Part shown: positions 41,786 to 49,924 of the stretch, in pieces | Layout of the letters: every line of letters starts with the position of its first letter | Position numbering within the stretch: the first letter of the stretch is position 1 | From: a virus | DNA: 64,000 nucleotides | Reading direction: 5' to 3' (one strand) | IMG/VR virus record: IMGVR_UViG_3300048687_000113 | Coordinates: 1 to 64,000 of that record | The notes under the pieces: generated by a model | The model's database searches: none | What the model saw: only the letters and a program-made list of their open reading frames with translations | Told to the model about the DNA's origin: nothing | Made by a program: the position numbers and the translations under genes

Positions 41786-42169
41786 CTACGCGTCCACCGG
41801 CCGCTCGTCGTCGATCGGCCGCTCGCTGTCGATCAGGTCCTGGATCTCGTCGAGCCGGAAGCCGAGGTGTCGGTTCGAGCGGTCGAGTGCGCCGGGGGCA
41901 CGGTGGTTGGCCAGCTCGTCGACCATGCGCCGCATCACTCCGGCCTGCTGGGCGAGGTCATCGGCGAGCGCGAGCAGCTTGCTGCTCATGTCCAGCCGGT
42001 CAAGGGACTCGCGGAGGAACGCGAGCGCATTGACGTCGATAGCGCCGGAGTTGGCGAACGCGTAGGCCAGGCTCTCGACTTCGCTCTGCACGAGCGTGAT
42101 CTCACGGCCGACCGGACCTTCGAGCCGGGTAAGGGCCTGGTGCTCGGACTGGAATGGGACGATGGTCAT
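41786..42169 (-). CDS. Helical acidic protein
   Basis: 127 aa, mainly helices with Leu heptads (residues about 25-90, SEVESLAYAFANSG, LRESLDRLDMSSKLLALAD), likely a coiled coil. Overlaps the upstream stop by ATGA. Confidence 0.67.
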   Translation of the reverse strand: MTIVPFQSEHQALTRLEGPVGREITLVQSEVESLAYAFANSGAIDVNALAFLRESLDRLDMSSKLLALADDLAQQAGVMRRMVDELANHRAPGALDRSNRHLGFRLDEIQDLIDSERPIDDERPVDA

Positions 42170-42504
42170 GCGGACACCTCTTTCTGGATCTCGTTGGGAA
42201 CGAACCCCGGGCGGGCCGCTAGGCCCTCGTACATGGGGTCGAACCATTGCGGGTGAAGCAGGTTGGGCCAGAATTCGACCCCGTCGATGGTTTCGATCCG
42301 CGTGATCGCGAGCGGGTGTTCCTGAGCACGCGTGCACCGGAAATGCGCCCCCTGCCGGGGCGTGGTGTCGGTGTAGTCCTCGCGCAGACAGGCGAACTCC
42401 CTGCTGAACTCCAGGAAGTTGACCCATTGGGCCGCTACCGTGGCGTCACTGTCACCGAACTGCGTCGTGACACCCGGGACGTACCGGAATTGTGCGGCGC
42501 TCAT
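42166..42504 (-). CDS. Unknown protein
   Basis: 112 aa with aromatic-rich strands (WVNFLEFSREFACLR, EFWPNLLHPQWFDPM). GGAGG precedes the ATG. No family recognised. Confidence 0.66.
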   Translation of the reverse strand: MSAAQFRYVPGVTTQFGDSDATVAAQWVNFLEFSREFACLREDYTDTTPRQGAHFRCTRAQEHPLAITRIETIDGVEFWPNLLHPQWFDPMYEGLAARPGFVPNEIQKEVSA

Positions 42505-42526
42505 ACCGCGACCTCCTGTCGATTGG

Positions 42527-43003
42527 TTAGCGGACGTACATGGGCTCGGAGTCCCGTCCGTACATGCTGGACTTCCGGTTCGTGGCGTCGAATGCGCGGT
42601 AACGCCGGTTCACGCGCTCGACGCGCGACTGGGGGCCGAACCGCTGCCGGGGCTTGACCCCGTTCCACAGCGCCTTGCGCTCGATACGGTGGCGTCGGTG
42701 GGCAGGTATTTCCGGGGCGAGGATCTTGAAGTGCGTCCGCCGGGCACGCAGCCTTTTCGCGTTCAGCGGGGGCCGCTTCATCGAGCGCATTTCGTCTGCA
42801 ACGTCCATGCGACTGAGGCGCCGATTACTGGCGATGACCATGCGCCCGATCACGTACGCGGTATCGGTCATCCCCGACCGCTGTGCGCGCAGGTTCGCGA
42901 ACCGGCTCTCAACGAACAACCCATGCCCGTAATGCACGTGGTGCGTGGAGTCGAGATTCAGAGAGCGCCGAGCCGCAGCTCGGCGCAGATTTTCGTGCTG
43001 CAT
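42527..43003 (-). CDS. Very basic protein
   Basis: 158 aa, extremely Arg-rich (RRAAARRSL, RRHRIERKALW, RVERVNRRYRAF). High positive charge suggests RNA or DNA binding. Similar Arg-rich composition is shared with the next two genes, unlike the acidic genes further along the array. Confidence 0.65.
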   Translation of the reverse strand: MQHENLRRAAARRSLNLDSTHHVHYGHGLFVESRFANLRAQRSGMTDTAYVIGRMVIASNRRLSRMDVADEMRSMKRPPLNAKRLRARRTHFKILAPEIPAHRRHRIERKALWNGVKPRQRFGPQSRVERVNRRYRAFDATNRKSSMYGRDSEPMYVR

Positions 43004-43063
43004 AGTGCCTCCCGGCGTTGTTGCGGCATCCCGGACGATTCCCGGGATGTTCCTCGCGCTGGA

Positions 43064-43432
43064 TCAGCAGGGCTGTTCCTCCACGCGCATGTCGCATGCG
43101 CGGCACGTTCGGCTGTCGGTGCAGCACTCCGTGAGGTCCGTGTTGGCTCCGGCCACGTGCATCTCGTATCGAGTGGCGATTCCCGCCCGGTACAGGACGA
43201 CCTCAGCCGCCTTTTTGGCTATGGATTCCGTGCGCGCCCACACGTCCACGGTGTGCACGATGACCCCGTCCGCATTCCGGCATTCCACGGTCATGCGGGT
43301 CTGGACGTTGACGTGATGGCCGTTCATGAGCCAGCAACCGCACGGGCGTTGAGAAAGCCCGTGCGTCAGCTCCTTCGTACGGAGTTCCACGACCGCATCG
43401 ATAGCCGTAAGCGGTCCAGTGGTGATGGTCAT
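43064..43432 (-). CDS. Cys-rich small protein
   Basis: 122 aa with ten Cys, including PCGCW and the C-terminal group ECCTDSRTCRACDMR. Probably binds zinc or Fe-S. The middle is strand-rich. Function unknown. Confidence 0.66.
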   Translation of the reverse strand: MTITTGPLTAIDAVVELRTKELTHGLSQRPCGCWLMNGHHVNVQTRMTVECRNADGVIVHTVDVWARTESIAKKAAEVVLYRAGIATRYEMHVAGANTDLTECCTDSRTCRACDMRVEEQPC

Positions 43433-43456
43433 GGGCTTACCTTTCGGGCATGGAAA

Positions 43457-43499
43457 AGGGCCGCACCCCGTGACGATTTCCCGTCCGGAATGCGGCCCT
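43457..43499 (-). terminator. Terminator
   Basis: AGGGCCGCA / TGCGGCCCT with a 25-nt loop, followed on the minus strand by TTTTCC. Ends the transcript of the 43517 gene. Confidence 0.75.
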
Positions 43500-43516
43500 G
43501 CTGTGTGGTGGTGTGG

Positions 43517-44041
43517 TTACGCGGGAGTGGTCGAGTAGCGGACCGACGCACCGTGCTTGCGCGCGAATACGTCGAGTCTGGCGCCGTCGCGCGTCATCGA
43601 GCCGACGTGTTCCCACATGCGCGGCGCGGCTCCCCACGTTATGTACTTGACGCAGTCCCGCACGTCCTGCGGCAGCTCAGCAGCCTTGATAGATGTGTAG
43701 ACGCGCGTGCGCAGGTTCGGCACGTGCGGCGCCTTGACCGGCTTCGGCGGCGTCTCCGGCTTACCCATAGCGGCTTCCCACAGAGTCTTGGGAGTCGGGG
43801 CCGGGCACCGAGTTTCAAGCGGCGTGAGCGGCAGGATCTTGGGGGAAGGCTTCGCCGCAAACGTGGCGGACACCGTGGCGTGCGTGCGCGCGAGATTCTC
43901 TACTGCCTTCACACTCAGCGCGGCGTGCGTGCCCGTGGCGCCCATTTCAGCGCCACGCATGTGGTCGAGAAATGCCAGATCCTTCCGGCGCTTGTCTGCG
44001 ACGCGTGCGCGCTTACGGGCGCGATTGGTAGAACGGCTCAT
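43517..44041 (-). CDS. Basic protein
   Basis: 174 aa, basic N-terminus (NRARKRARVADKRRKD) then Pro-rich linkers. No known domain. Coupled by ATGA to the first gene of the array. Confidence 0.65.
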   Translation of the reverse strand: MSRSTNRARKRARVADKRRKDLAFLDHMRGAEMGATGTHAALSVKAVENLARTHATVSATFAAKPSPKILPLTPLETRCPAPTPKTLWEAAMGKPETPPKPVKAPHVPNLRTRVYTSIKAAELPQDVRDCVKYITWGAAPRMWEHVGSMTRDGARLDVFARKHGASVRYSTTPA

Positions 44042-44541
44042 GATCCTTTGTTCTCCTTTTCCAGGGTGCGGACGATTCGGCGCAGATCCCGAGCGATGTT
44101 GCCGTACGTGTCGCGCGCTATACCCTTAGCGGAGCGCTGCATTTTCAGCGCGTAGTCACGTGCCGCGCGCATTTCACTGATCACGCGCGTGTCGTAATAC
44201 GGGCAGGCAGCGTCAACGCGTACGAGGAACGCGTAGCCGTTGTTGTCCCCGTGACCCATGCCGCGCGCAAAAGACCCGGGCACATAGGTGGGAGAGTTCC
44301 CCAGTTCCTTGGGCGCGTCCGAAAGGACGTGACGCTTAGGCGTGCGGAGGTTCTTACCCGTGTGCCGCTTGTGGGGCGCGTTTACCTTTGCGCTCGTACG
44401 GTCCCCACGGAGATTGATCTTGCCCTTGTAGTTCACCGGGTAGTTACGCGCTTTGTGACTGTTCGTGTTCGGCGCCATTCGCGCCTGAGAAACCGGCGGA
44501 CCGAAAGCAACCGTTCCGGCCCCGTAGTGACTACCGCTCAT
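44038..44541 (-). CDS. Basic protein, first gene of the minus array
   Basis: 167 aa from ATG 44541, with AAGGGGG upstream. Lys/Arg/Asn/His-rich first 90 residues, a helical C-terminus (MQRSAKGIARDTYGNIARDLRRI). Starts immediately beside the structured-RNA region, so a divergent promoter pair is expected at 44542-44600. Might bind that RNA; speculative. Confidence 0.67.
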   Translation of the reverse strand: MSGSHYGAGTVAFGPPVSQARMAPNTNSHKARNYPVNYKGKINLRGDRTSAKVNAPHKRHTGKNLRTPKRHVLSDAPKELGNSPTYVPGSFARGMGHGDNNGYAFLVRVDAACPYYDTRVISEMRAARDYALKMQRSAKGIARDTYGNIARDLRRIVRTLEKENKGS

Positions 44542-44587
44542 GTGTGCCACCCCCTTACGTGTGTGTGCTGTCAGGTTCGTACGCGCG

Positions 44588-45553
44588 CTAGGTCTTGCAC
44601 CTAGACAGATCACCCGAGAATTTCCGAGCGTCAGAGCTATATTCGCGCGTCCCCATTTCCGTTTAGGTTTGTGTTCGCTTAGGCAACCACCCATGACCCT
44701 GTATCCACATAGACCATTGGGGGAGGAAATCTCGGCACGTGTGGCACTCCCCTTTCCACAGGGGGCGCCTACGCGGTAGCGGTTCATTTCGAGAGGATTC
44801 CTAGCGCCACTGCCCCAACGTTCAGAACAGTGTTTTAACGGACATTGAGGCCAACCCCACCTAGGAGGTTCCCGCCCCGTACCCAACCACCGCTTACCGG
44901 CTTACTCACCCTCACGGGCTTTCCTCGGCAGTTCAGCTGTCGTTCCGTGCTACTGGTCCCCTTGCCGATGCACGTTTCCGCGCACGGCCGAAGATTCCGT
45001 TGCAATGTCTCGTGACTTCGAAAGTTCATGGGCGCGAAAAACCGCGCGGTGAAGTCACCGGAGAGACACTGCGTCCCTACACAACTACCTCTCGTGCCAG
45101 GAAATCGCCGCTCAGTTCCCAACCCCTGCCAAGGGGCTTAACCGCTAGGTGGCCCGATCGCTTCACAGCGTCGAAACTGACCTAGCAGCCGTCCAGAGGT
45201 GACGCGTCCGTAAAGGTAGGCACTGGCGTGCGCGGACTGACGTCACGATGGGACGGGAAACTGGCAACCAAGACCGTAGAGGCTTAAATGAGGCTCTCTC
45301 CCCTGTGCGAGCAAGAGAGGGCTTTAGCCACGGTCACGCGTGGCGAGGAAATGAAACGCCACGTGTGCCAGGAATACCGGGATAGGACCGGCGTCACACC
45401 CGCTAGACGCACGGGTGCCATAGGGCACGGCGAGGGAATTCCCCTCGCTCTGATCACCCCCCTTTCGCGCCCCCCGCCCGCCGGATTGGCGAGCTGCGGT
45501 GGGGACAGACACGTTTCTACGGCATCACGAGGGTGTTGTGATGCCCTATTTTG
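44588..45553 (+). ncRNA. Candidate large structured noncoding RNA
   Basis: No believable gene, yet at least nine stable stems: 44588/44599 (6 bp), 44926/44937, 45012-19/45051-58 with nested 45032/45043, 45123/45132, 45144-50/45180-86 with nested stem, 45293-45300/45315-22, 45336-45/45357-66 (10 bp), 45397/45412, 45430/45442. A final GGCATCAC/GTGATGCC stem (45521/45538) is followed by CTATTTTGT. Three stems contain G.U pairs that work on the plus strand but would be A-C mismatches on the minus strand. Boundaries are approximate. Large ornate phage RNAs such as GOLLD and ROOL are the closest known idea; identity is not shown. Confidence 0.6.
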
Positions 45554-46500
45554 TAATCACTCAACTGCGTTCCGTGGTAACACCAGGTCAGAGGTGGCGC
45601 CAGAGGGCTAAAGAATCTTGAAAATAGGGGGGACATCTCAGCATGCGGACGATCAAGCTGTCGCGATTGCCCGGGTGAATCTGGACAAGCTACGCGTTGT
45701 CGCCTAGTTCCTTACGAATACCCCTGTGTCCGTATTCAGGAGGGCAAAATTTCATGATCGCTCCCCATGGGGCGTCAAGCCCCTAGAGGTGCCGAAAACA
45801 GCCCCTGACCTGCGAAAACACAATTTTTCCGCGATCATGGAAAACGGCCGTTCGGAGGGGCCGCCCGCGCCGACGTGGGTACCAAAACGGCACAACCGGG
45901 ACAAAAAAATCCCGCGCCCCTGTACGCCTCCCTACGGCGCTCCCCTCCCTTGGGGGCCCGACGGTCCGACCGTGGCGTTTCAGGCCGGTACAGGGCCGCT
46001 GACAGGGGCTCTTGCCACTGCCCGCGCGCCGACGGGGGGTGCGTAAGGGGGCGCCCGTGGCTCTGTATGCCTCTGTCGTGGCCTAACTCGGCGTCGGGGT
46101 CCCCTTGCCTCCCCACGGGGTCCGACGCGTCAGGACGGCGCTCAGCGACTCGCGCCTACCTGTGGGTAAGGAATTGCCCGCTTGTGATTTAAGCGGAGGT
46201 CGGCATCCGTTTAATTCACAAGGGGGCAGGATCTTTCCGTGGGGTAAGGTGACGGCGCCTCATATGGATTACCTGAATCCATATTCAAAAACTGACGGCG
46301 CGTCATGAGGACTGGCACGCTCCACATGACAGGGCGTCAGGAAATACGGGCTAATCCGACACGCCCCGGAAAATGCACGGGCGCGAAAATTCGGGGGTTC
46401 TCATGCGGTGTGCCCCCACTTGCGGCAGTACGACAGGGTATGAGGTAGAGGATCACGACACGCCCGCGCTTGCCCGGCTATGAGGTAGCAACTCCCCTAT
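45554..46500. other. Noncoding region with scattered inverted repeats
   Basis: About 950 bp without a credible gene. It contains an inverted repeat CATGATCGC (45753) / GCGATCATG (45831), a CTTGTGATTTAA (46181) / TTAATTCACAAG (46211) hairpin, and a perfect ATATGGATT / AATCCATAT hairpin at 46262-46284. TATGAGGTAG occurs twice (46440, 46480). Possible origin, promoter or RNA region. Confidence 0.5.
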
Positions 46501-46760
46501 GCCGGTGAAATGGCTAATGCCAGGGGTGCGGCTTAGGTCCGCATACGTGCATTTTAGGCAGTACCTCACACTCGCCCCGTTACCTGTTGATACGTGCAGA
46601 CATGAGGCGGATAGGCATTATGCCGGTATTTGCAATGCAAAGCGGAGCGCAGGTTCCGCTAGCATTGCGGTACGCGCTGGTAACGTCACGATGCGCTCAA
46701 CATTACGCAAGGTAGCTGGAACTACCGTGCGTAACATGGGGCATAGGGCATGTTACCGGG
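46501..46760 (+). ncRNA. Second structured element with mutually exclusive hairpins
   Basis: Stem GCAATGC/GCATTGC (46632/46662) encloses AGCGGA/TCCGCT (46641/46655). TTACGCA-x-GGTAG / CTACC-x-TGCGTAA (46703-46734) is a 12-bp stem that shares bases 46731-46734 with a second stem, GTAACATG / CATGTTAC (46731-46756). Only one can form at a time, as in attenuators or riboswitch-like elements. Strand not determined. Confidence 0.45.
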
Positions 46761-47281
46761 AGTACGGGGCGCATGGGTGCCTTTCGGGGCAGACCCGGGG
46801 GTACGTGATTTCCAGCCCTATAAGCCTCACGAGTGCCGCAACCCCTCGAAACCGGACAAATAGGTGACGAATCCCTGCAAACCCGGACCCCCCACCATTA
46901 AACGCCCAAAATGGACAATTGGGTGCCTGGGCCTCCACACGCTTCTCAGCGGTAGGCCGGCGGGCAGTGTCCTCGCTGCCGGCAGTGGCCGGACGCCAAT
47001 ATTCCGTTTTATTGCGGGTGGCCGAGGGCTCAGGGAACCGCCCGGGGCCCTCGGCCCGGATTCGGACCCACCAGGTGCCGAACTCCAGGCCACGAAGGTA
47101 TCAAACGGCATACAGGGGCTGTCTGTTGCTCGTCCCGCGAATTGGGTGCGGGGCCGCCGGAGTCTCAACGTCACGCGATGGTCTGCCGTAAGGGTCACCC
47201 CTCGTGGACGCCCACCAGACGCGCGCCAGAGCAGCGGACGCGGCCCCGCAGGACGAGGATAGCGATCGGCCTGCGGAGCTT
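46761..47281. other. Intergenic region without a supported gene
   Basis: About 520 bp. Long frames on both strands exist only because of high GC and lack ribosome sites. A CCGAGGGC / GCCCTCGG stem near 47029-47064 may terminate the minus gene at 47282. Confidence 0.5.
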
Positions 47282-47608
47282 CTACGGCGCCGGCAGCACA
47301 TCCGTTTCGACGTTCTCGACGAGCCGCACGATGTCGGCCGGCCGGATCGGGCGTTTCTCGCCAGTGGCTTCCCAGCGAGTGCGCGGGCCGTGGAGGACCA
47401 GGAGCGGGGACATCTCCTCGCCGTCGTCGTACACCGGGAACTCCCGCTTGCGCACATCGCCCAGGGCAAGTGACAGGGCGTATGCCGTGATGGTGGACAG
47501 CGGGAGGCCGTTCGGTCCTCTTACGGGCTCGTGCCGCCGACCGGCCCACCGGCAGATGGCGTCGGCTTCGGCCTGCGTGACGCGCTTAAGTGTGAGATCC
47601 GGGCTCAT
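47282..47608 (-). CDS. Unknown small protein
   Basis: 108 aa, ATG 47608. Helical N-terminus with a Cys (ADAICRWAGRR), then strands around LPLSTITAYALSLALG and a C-terminal RPADIVRLVENVETDVL. No family recognised. Isolated minus gene. Confidence 0.65.
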   Translation of the reverse strand: MSPDLTLKRVTQAEADAICRWAGRRHEPVRGPNGLPLSTITAYALSLALGDVRKREFPVYDDGEEMSPLLVLHGPRTRWEATGEKRPIRPADIVRLVENVETDVLPAP

Positions 47609-47806
47609 GCCTCAACGGTAGGCCGGAGAGGCGCCGTTCAAGTGCGGTTCGTTCGACCCCAGCTCGACCGCAGAAAGGCCGGCGACCCTCGACGGGGGTG
47701 GCAAGGGCCGCCGGTGTGTGAGGGCCGGCCGCCCAGCCCCGAAGGGCCCCCACGAGCAGCCGACAGCTCCGACGGTACAGCGTCACGAGTGGGTCAGGAT
47801 GGCCGT

Positions 47807-48079
47807 ATGAACTCAGAACCCGGCCCCAAGCCCGAGGGCCTGCTGCTCTCCCCGAGCGACGCCGCCATGCTCGCCTGGTTCGTTATCGACGACGTCGAGC
47901 GGCTCACGATCGAGGAGGCCGCCGGCAAGCTGGGCGTGAGCCCTGAGACGGCTCGGGTGATCATTTCCAGGGCAAAATCGAAGCTGCGCCGCTACGCGGG
48001 CACGCACTGGCCGCTCCCGGCGGGTGACCCCACAGAGGTGGTCGGGGATTTCTCGACCGATGCGGGGCCTACGCCTTAA
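47807..48079 (+). CDS. Sigma-70 region 4-like helix-turn-helix protein
   Basis: 90 aa. Residues about 33-65 (LTIEEAAGKLGVSPETARVIISRAKSKLRR) read as a sigma region 4 helix-turn-helix. No region 2 is present, so it is not a full sigma factor. It could be a small activator, or a degenerate sigma. It overlaps the convergent gene by four bases. Confidence 0.72.
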   Translation: MNSEPGPKPEGLLLSPSDAAMLAWFVIDDVERLTIEEAAGKLGVSPETARVIISRAKSKLRRYAGTHWPLPAGDPTEVVGDFSTDAGPTP

Positions 48080-48264
48080 GCCTTCTTGTTCTTCGCCCTG
48101 GCGGCCTCAAGCTTGGCGGCGCAGACGTTGCACAGCGGGCTGGACGGCCGGCCGGCGGCTCCGTACTTCGGCGCCATGTTTTCGCACCGGGCGCTCGCGC
48201 AGGGGCCGGCGCCCTCGCTGGGGCGGACATAGAGGACGACCGGGTCGGGGGCAGGGGTGCTCAA
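48076..48264 (-). CDS. Small Cys-containing protein
   Basis: 62 aa from a TTG at 48264 (start uncertain). Two Cys groups (GPCASARCENM and PLCNVCAAK) suggest a zinc knuckle. Basic tail. Convergent with the sigma-like gene. Confidence 0.5.
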   Translation of the reverse strand: MSTPAPDPVVLYVRPSEGAGPCASARCENMAPKYGAAGRPSSPLCNVCAAKLEAARAKNKKA

Positions 48265-48377
48265 GGCGGTGCTTCCTGTTCAGTTCGGGATTCAACAGGA
48301 AGGGTACGTCGGCCGGCGCCTTAGCCGGCGAAGCCCAGCTCGGTGTCCGTGCCGCGAGCAGCGCCCACGCCGACCAG

Positions 48378-48547
48378 CAGCTCCAAGAAAGCACCGAGGA
48401 GCTACAGCCGGCGTGGGCCTCCACACAGCTCCAAGAAAGCAGCGAGGAGCTGCTGCCGGTGGTGACCGCCATGGGTAGCTCCAGGTTCCAGTCAAGGAGC
48501 TAGCGGTCCCGCCGACGGAACCTCCAAGGATCAGCCGAGGAGGTTCC
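48378..48547. repeat. Array of four hairpins with 13-nt loops
   Basis: Four inverted repeats in 170 bp. Arms/loops: CAGCTCC-13-GGAGCTA (48378-48404), CAGCTCC-13-GGAGCTG (48426-48452), TAGCTCC-13-GGAGCTA (48476-48502), GGAACCTCC-13-GGAGGTTCC (48517-48547). Loop length is exactly 13 each time, and the first two loops differ by one base. Unit spacing is 48, 50 and 43 bp. Intergenic. Confidence 0.8.
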
Positions 48548-48557
48548 GCTGGGGAGG

Positions 48558-48944
48558 TTAGCGCGTGCCCTCTGCTGCGGGCAGGGCCGGTGTCTGGGCG
48601 ACGCGGCCCTTGCGGACGCGGCGGCGGTGCCGGCGCTCGGCTCGACGGTTTTCCTTCGGGTTCCATCCGAGAGGGTGGTGCCACGGCTTGCGGACGTTCA
48701 CGCACTCGTCCGGGGCGTAGTAGCGCGGGTCGTCGGGCCGGGTGCGGGGACGTCGTGTGAGGCAGAGGCGGCAGGCGCTGAGGTTCTGGTCGTCGAGGTG
48801 GGTGCGGGCCCTGTCGAAGAAGTGGGCCAGGATCTCCGCGTCCCGCTGGGCCTGCTGTTCGGGGGTGAGCGGGGGGTGGGCGGCTCGGTATGCCTCGCCC
48901 CAGCGGGTGAGTAACTCGCCGACGGTGATGGTGTGTTGGCTCAT
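48558..48944 (-). CDS. Unknown basic protein with Cys knuckle
   Basis: 128 aa, ATG 48944. Helical N-terminus, then CRLCLTRRPR with a later Cys, and a very basic end (RRAERRHRRRVRKGR). Its start codon lies seven bases from a 36-bp palindrome, so its promoter is probably controlled by it. Confidence 0.66.
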   Translation of the reverse strand: MSQHTITVGELLTRWGEAYRAAHPPLTPEQQAQRDAEILAHFFDRARTHLDDQNLSACRLCLTRRPRTRPDDPRYYAPDECVNVRKPWHHPLGWNPKENRRAERRHRRRVRKGRVAQTPALPAAEGTR

Positions 48945-48950
48945 GGCGGC

Positions 48951-48986
48951 AATGTAGTGCGCACGCAGTTGCGTACGCACTACATT
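48951..48986. promoter_or_regulatory. 36-bp palindromic operator, family 2
   Basis: AATGTAGTGCG and CGCACTACATT arms frame a core of TGCGYACGCA-type half-sites separated by two bases. Only two arm positions are mismatched. It lies immediately upstream of the 48944 start and would block its promoter or 5' end. Confidence 0.72.
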
Positions 48987-49011
48987 GCGTTGAAGTTGGC
49001 CTGTTGCGGGT

Positions 49012-49338
49012 TCAGGCGGAGCGTTGGGAGCTGGCGCGGAGCTGGGCGACGACCAGCTCGTGGGCGGCTTCGGCCTCGATGACGGTGCAGGGGTGATGGC
49101 CGGCCCACTCGTCTCGCCAGCGGTTGTTGCGGCAGACGCCGGTGTGGAACATGCTGCCGGCGCCTACCACGCCGGAGTCGATTCCTTCCCACATGGTGCG
49201 CACGAGGAGGTCGTCGACTTCGGTCTCGGCCACCAGGCGGTACTCGATGTCGGCGAAGAGAACGGCCCACTCCATCACGGCCAGGGGCCGGCCCTCCTTG
49301 TCACGGTGGCAGATTCGGTCGGTGGTCTGCTCGTGCAC
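49012..49338 (-). CDS. Unknown small protein
   Basis: 108 aa from GTG 49338, with AGGAGGAG upstream. Acidic and helical (AETEVDDLLVRTMWEGID) with one Cys and two His motifs (FHTGVCRNN, GHHPCTVIE). A much longer in-frame ORF back to 49938 is an artefact of the CRISPR repeats. Confidence 0.65.
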   Translation of the reverse strand: MHEQTTDRICHRDKEGRPLAVMEWAVLFADIEYRLVAETEVDDLLVRTMWEGIDSGVVGAGSMFHTGVCRNNRWRDEWAGHHPCTVIEAEAAHELVVAQLRASSQRSA

Positions 49339-49471
49339 TGCTCCTCCTGGCTGGGATTTTGCGTCGCGTCGCCTGCCGGGGCGCAGGCTCCGCCGGCCCC
49401 ATGTTGGGTGAAGTGCCTGCCCGTTGTCAGTCGTGCGTGCCATAGTGGTTGAGCCGTCGGGAAGTTGGGCG

Positions 49472-49850
49472 GTCTCCCCGCGCGAGCGGGGGTGTACCGG
49501 TTGAAAGGCACGGCCGCGCTGTTGCCTGGATACTTTCCCCGCCGACGCGGGGGTGGTCCTTCTTTGTGTTTGATTGCAGGTAGGGATCTTGATTTGACCC
49601 CGCGCATGCGGGGATGGCTCGATTTCTAAGGGCATAGCACGATGTTCCCCGCGCAAGCGGGGATGGCCCCGCAGTTGAGAGAGCCAGTACTTGCTCCCCG
49701 CACACGCGGGGATGGTCCTGTAGTCAAGAGGGCTGGTATTTGCTCCCCGCGCACGCGGGGATGCTCCGCTTCGGCGGAGGTGGATCGAAACGGCATCTCG
49801 TGAGAGGTCCCTGAAGATCTCAGAAAACCGCTCCGCACACGCGGAGGTAC
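49472..49850 (-). CRISPR. Degenerate type I-E-like CRISPR array
   Basis: Six recognisable repeats with CCCCG cores at 49476, 49537, 49598, 49647, 49696 and 49745, plus a decayed copy near 49830. Units read GCTCCCCGCGCACGCGGGGA followed by TGGTCC, the actinobacterial I-E pattern. Period is 61 bp for the first three (28-bp repeat, 33-bp spacer) and 49 bp for the rest. No cas gene is in the window. Orientation is uncertain. Confidence 0.8.
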
Positions 49851-49924
49851 GCGGAAGGCTCGTCTCCTGGGGAGGCGGGCCTTTCGTCTTGCCTGGGATG
49901 TCGGGGGTGTTGGGGATGCGCGGT

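Noticed and set aside
42419-44155. 578-aa plus-strand ORF
   Set aside because: Antisense to five coupled minus genes, composition typical of a shadow frame, no Shine-Dalgarno.
45288-45611. 107-aa plus ORF in the structured region
   Set aside because: Lies over strong stems, no ribosome site, composition unlike neighbouring genes.
44588-47281. tRNA genes in the long gene-free region
   Set aside because: I looked for cloverleaf stems with a GGTTCGAATCC-like T-arm on both strands and found none convincing. tRNAscan-SE or ARAGORN would decide.
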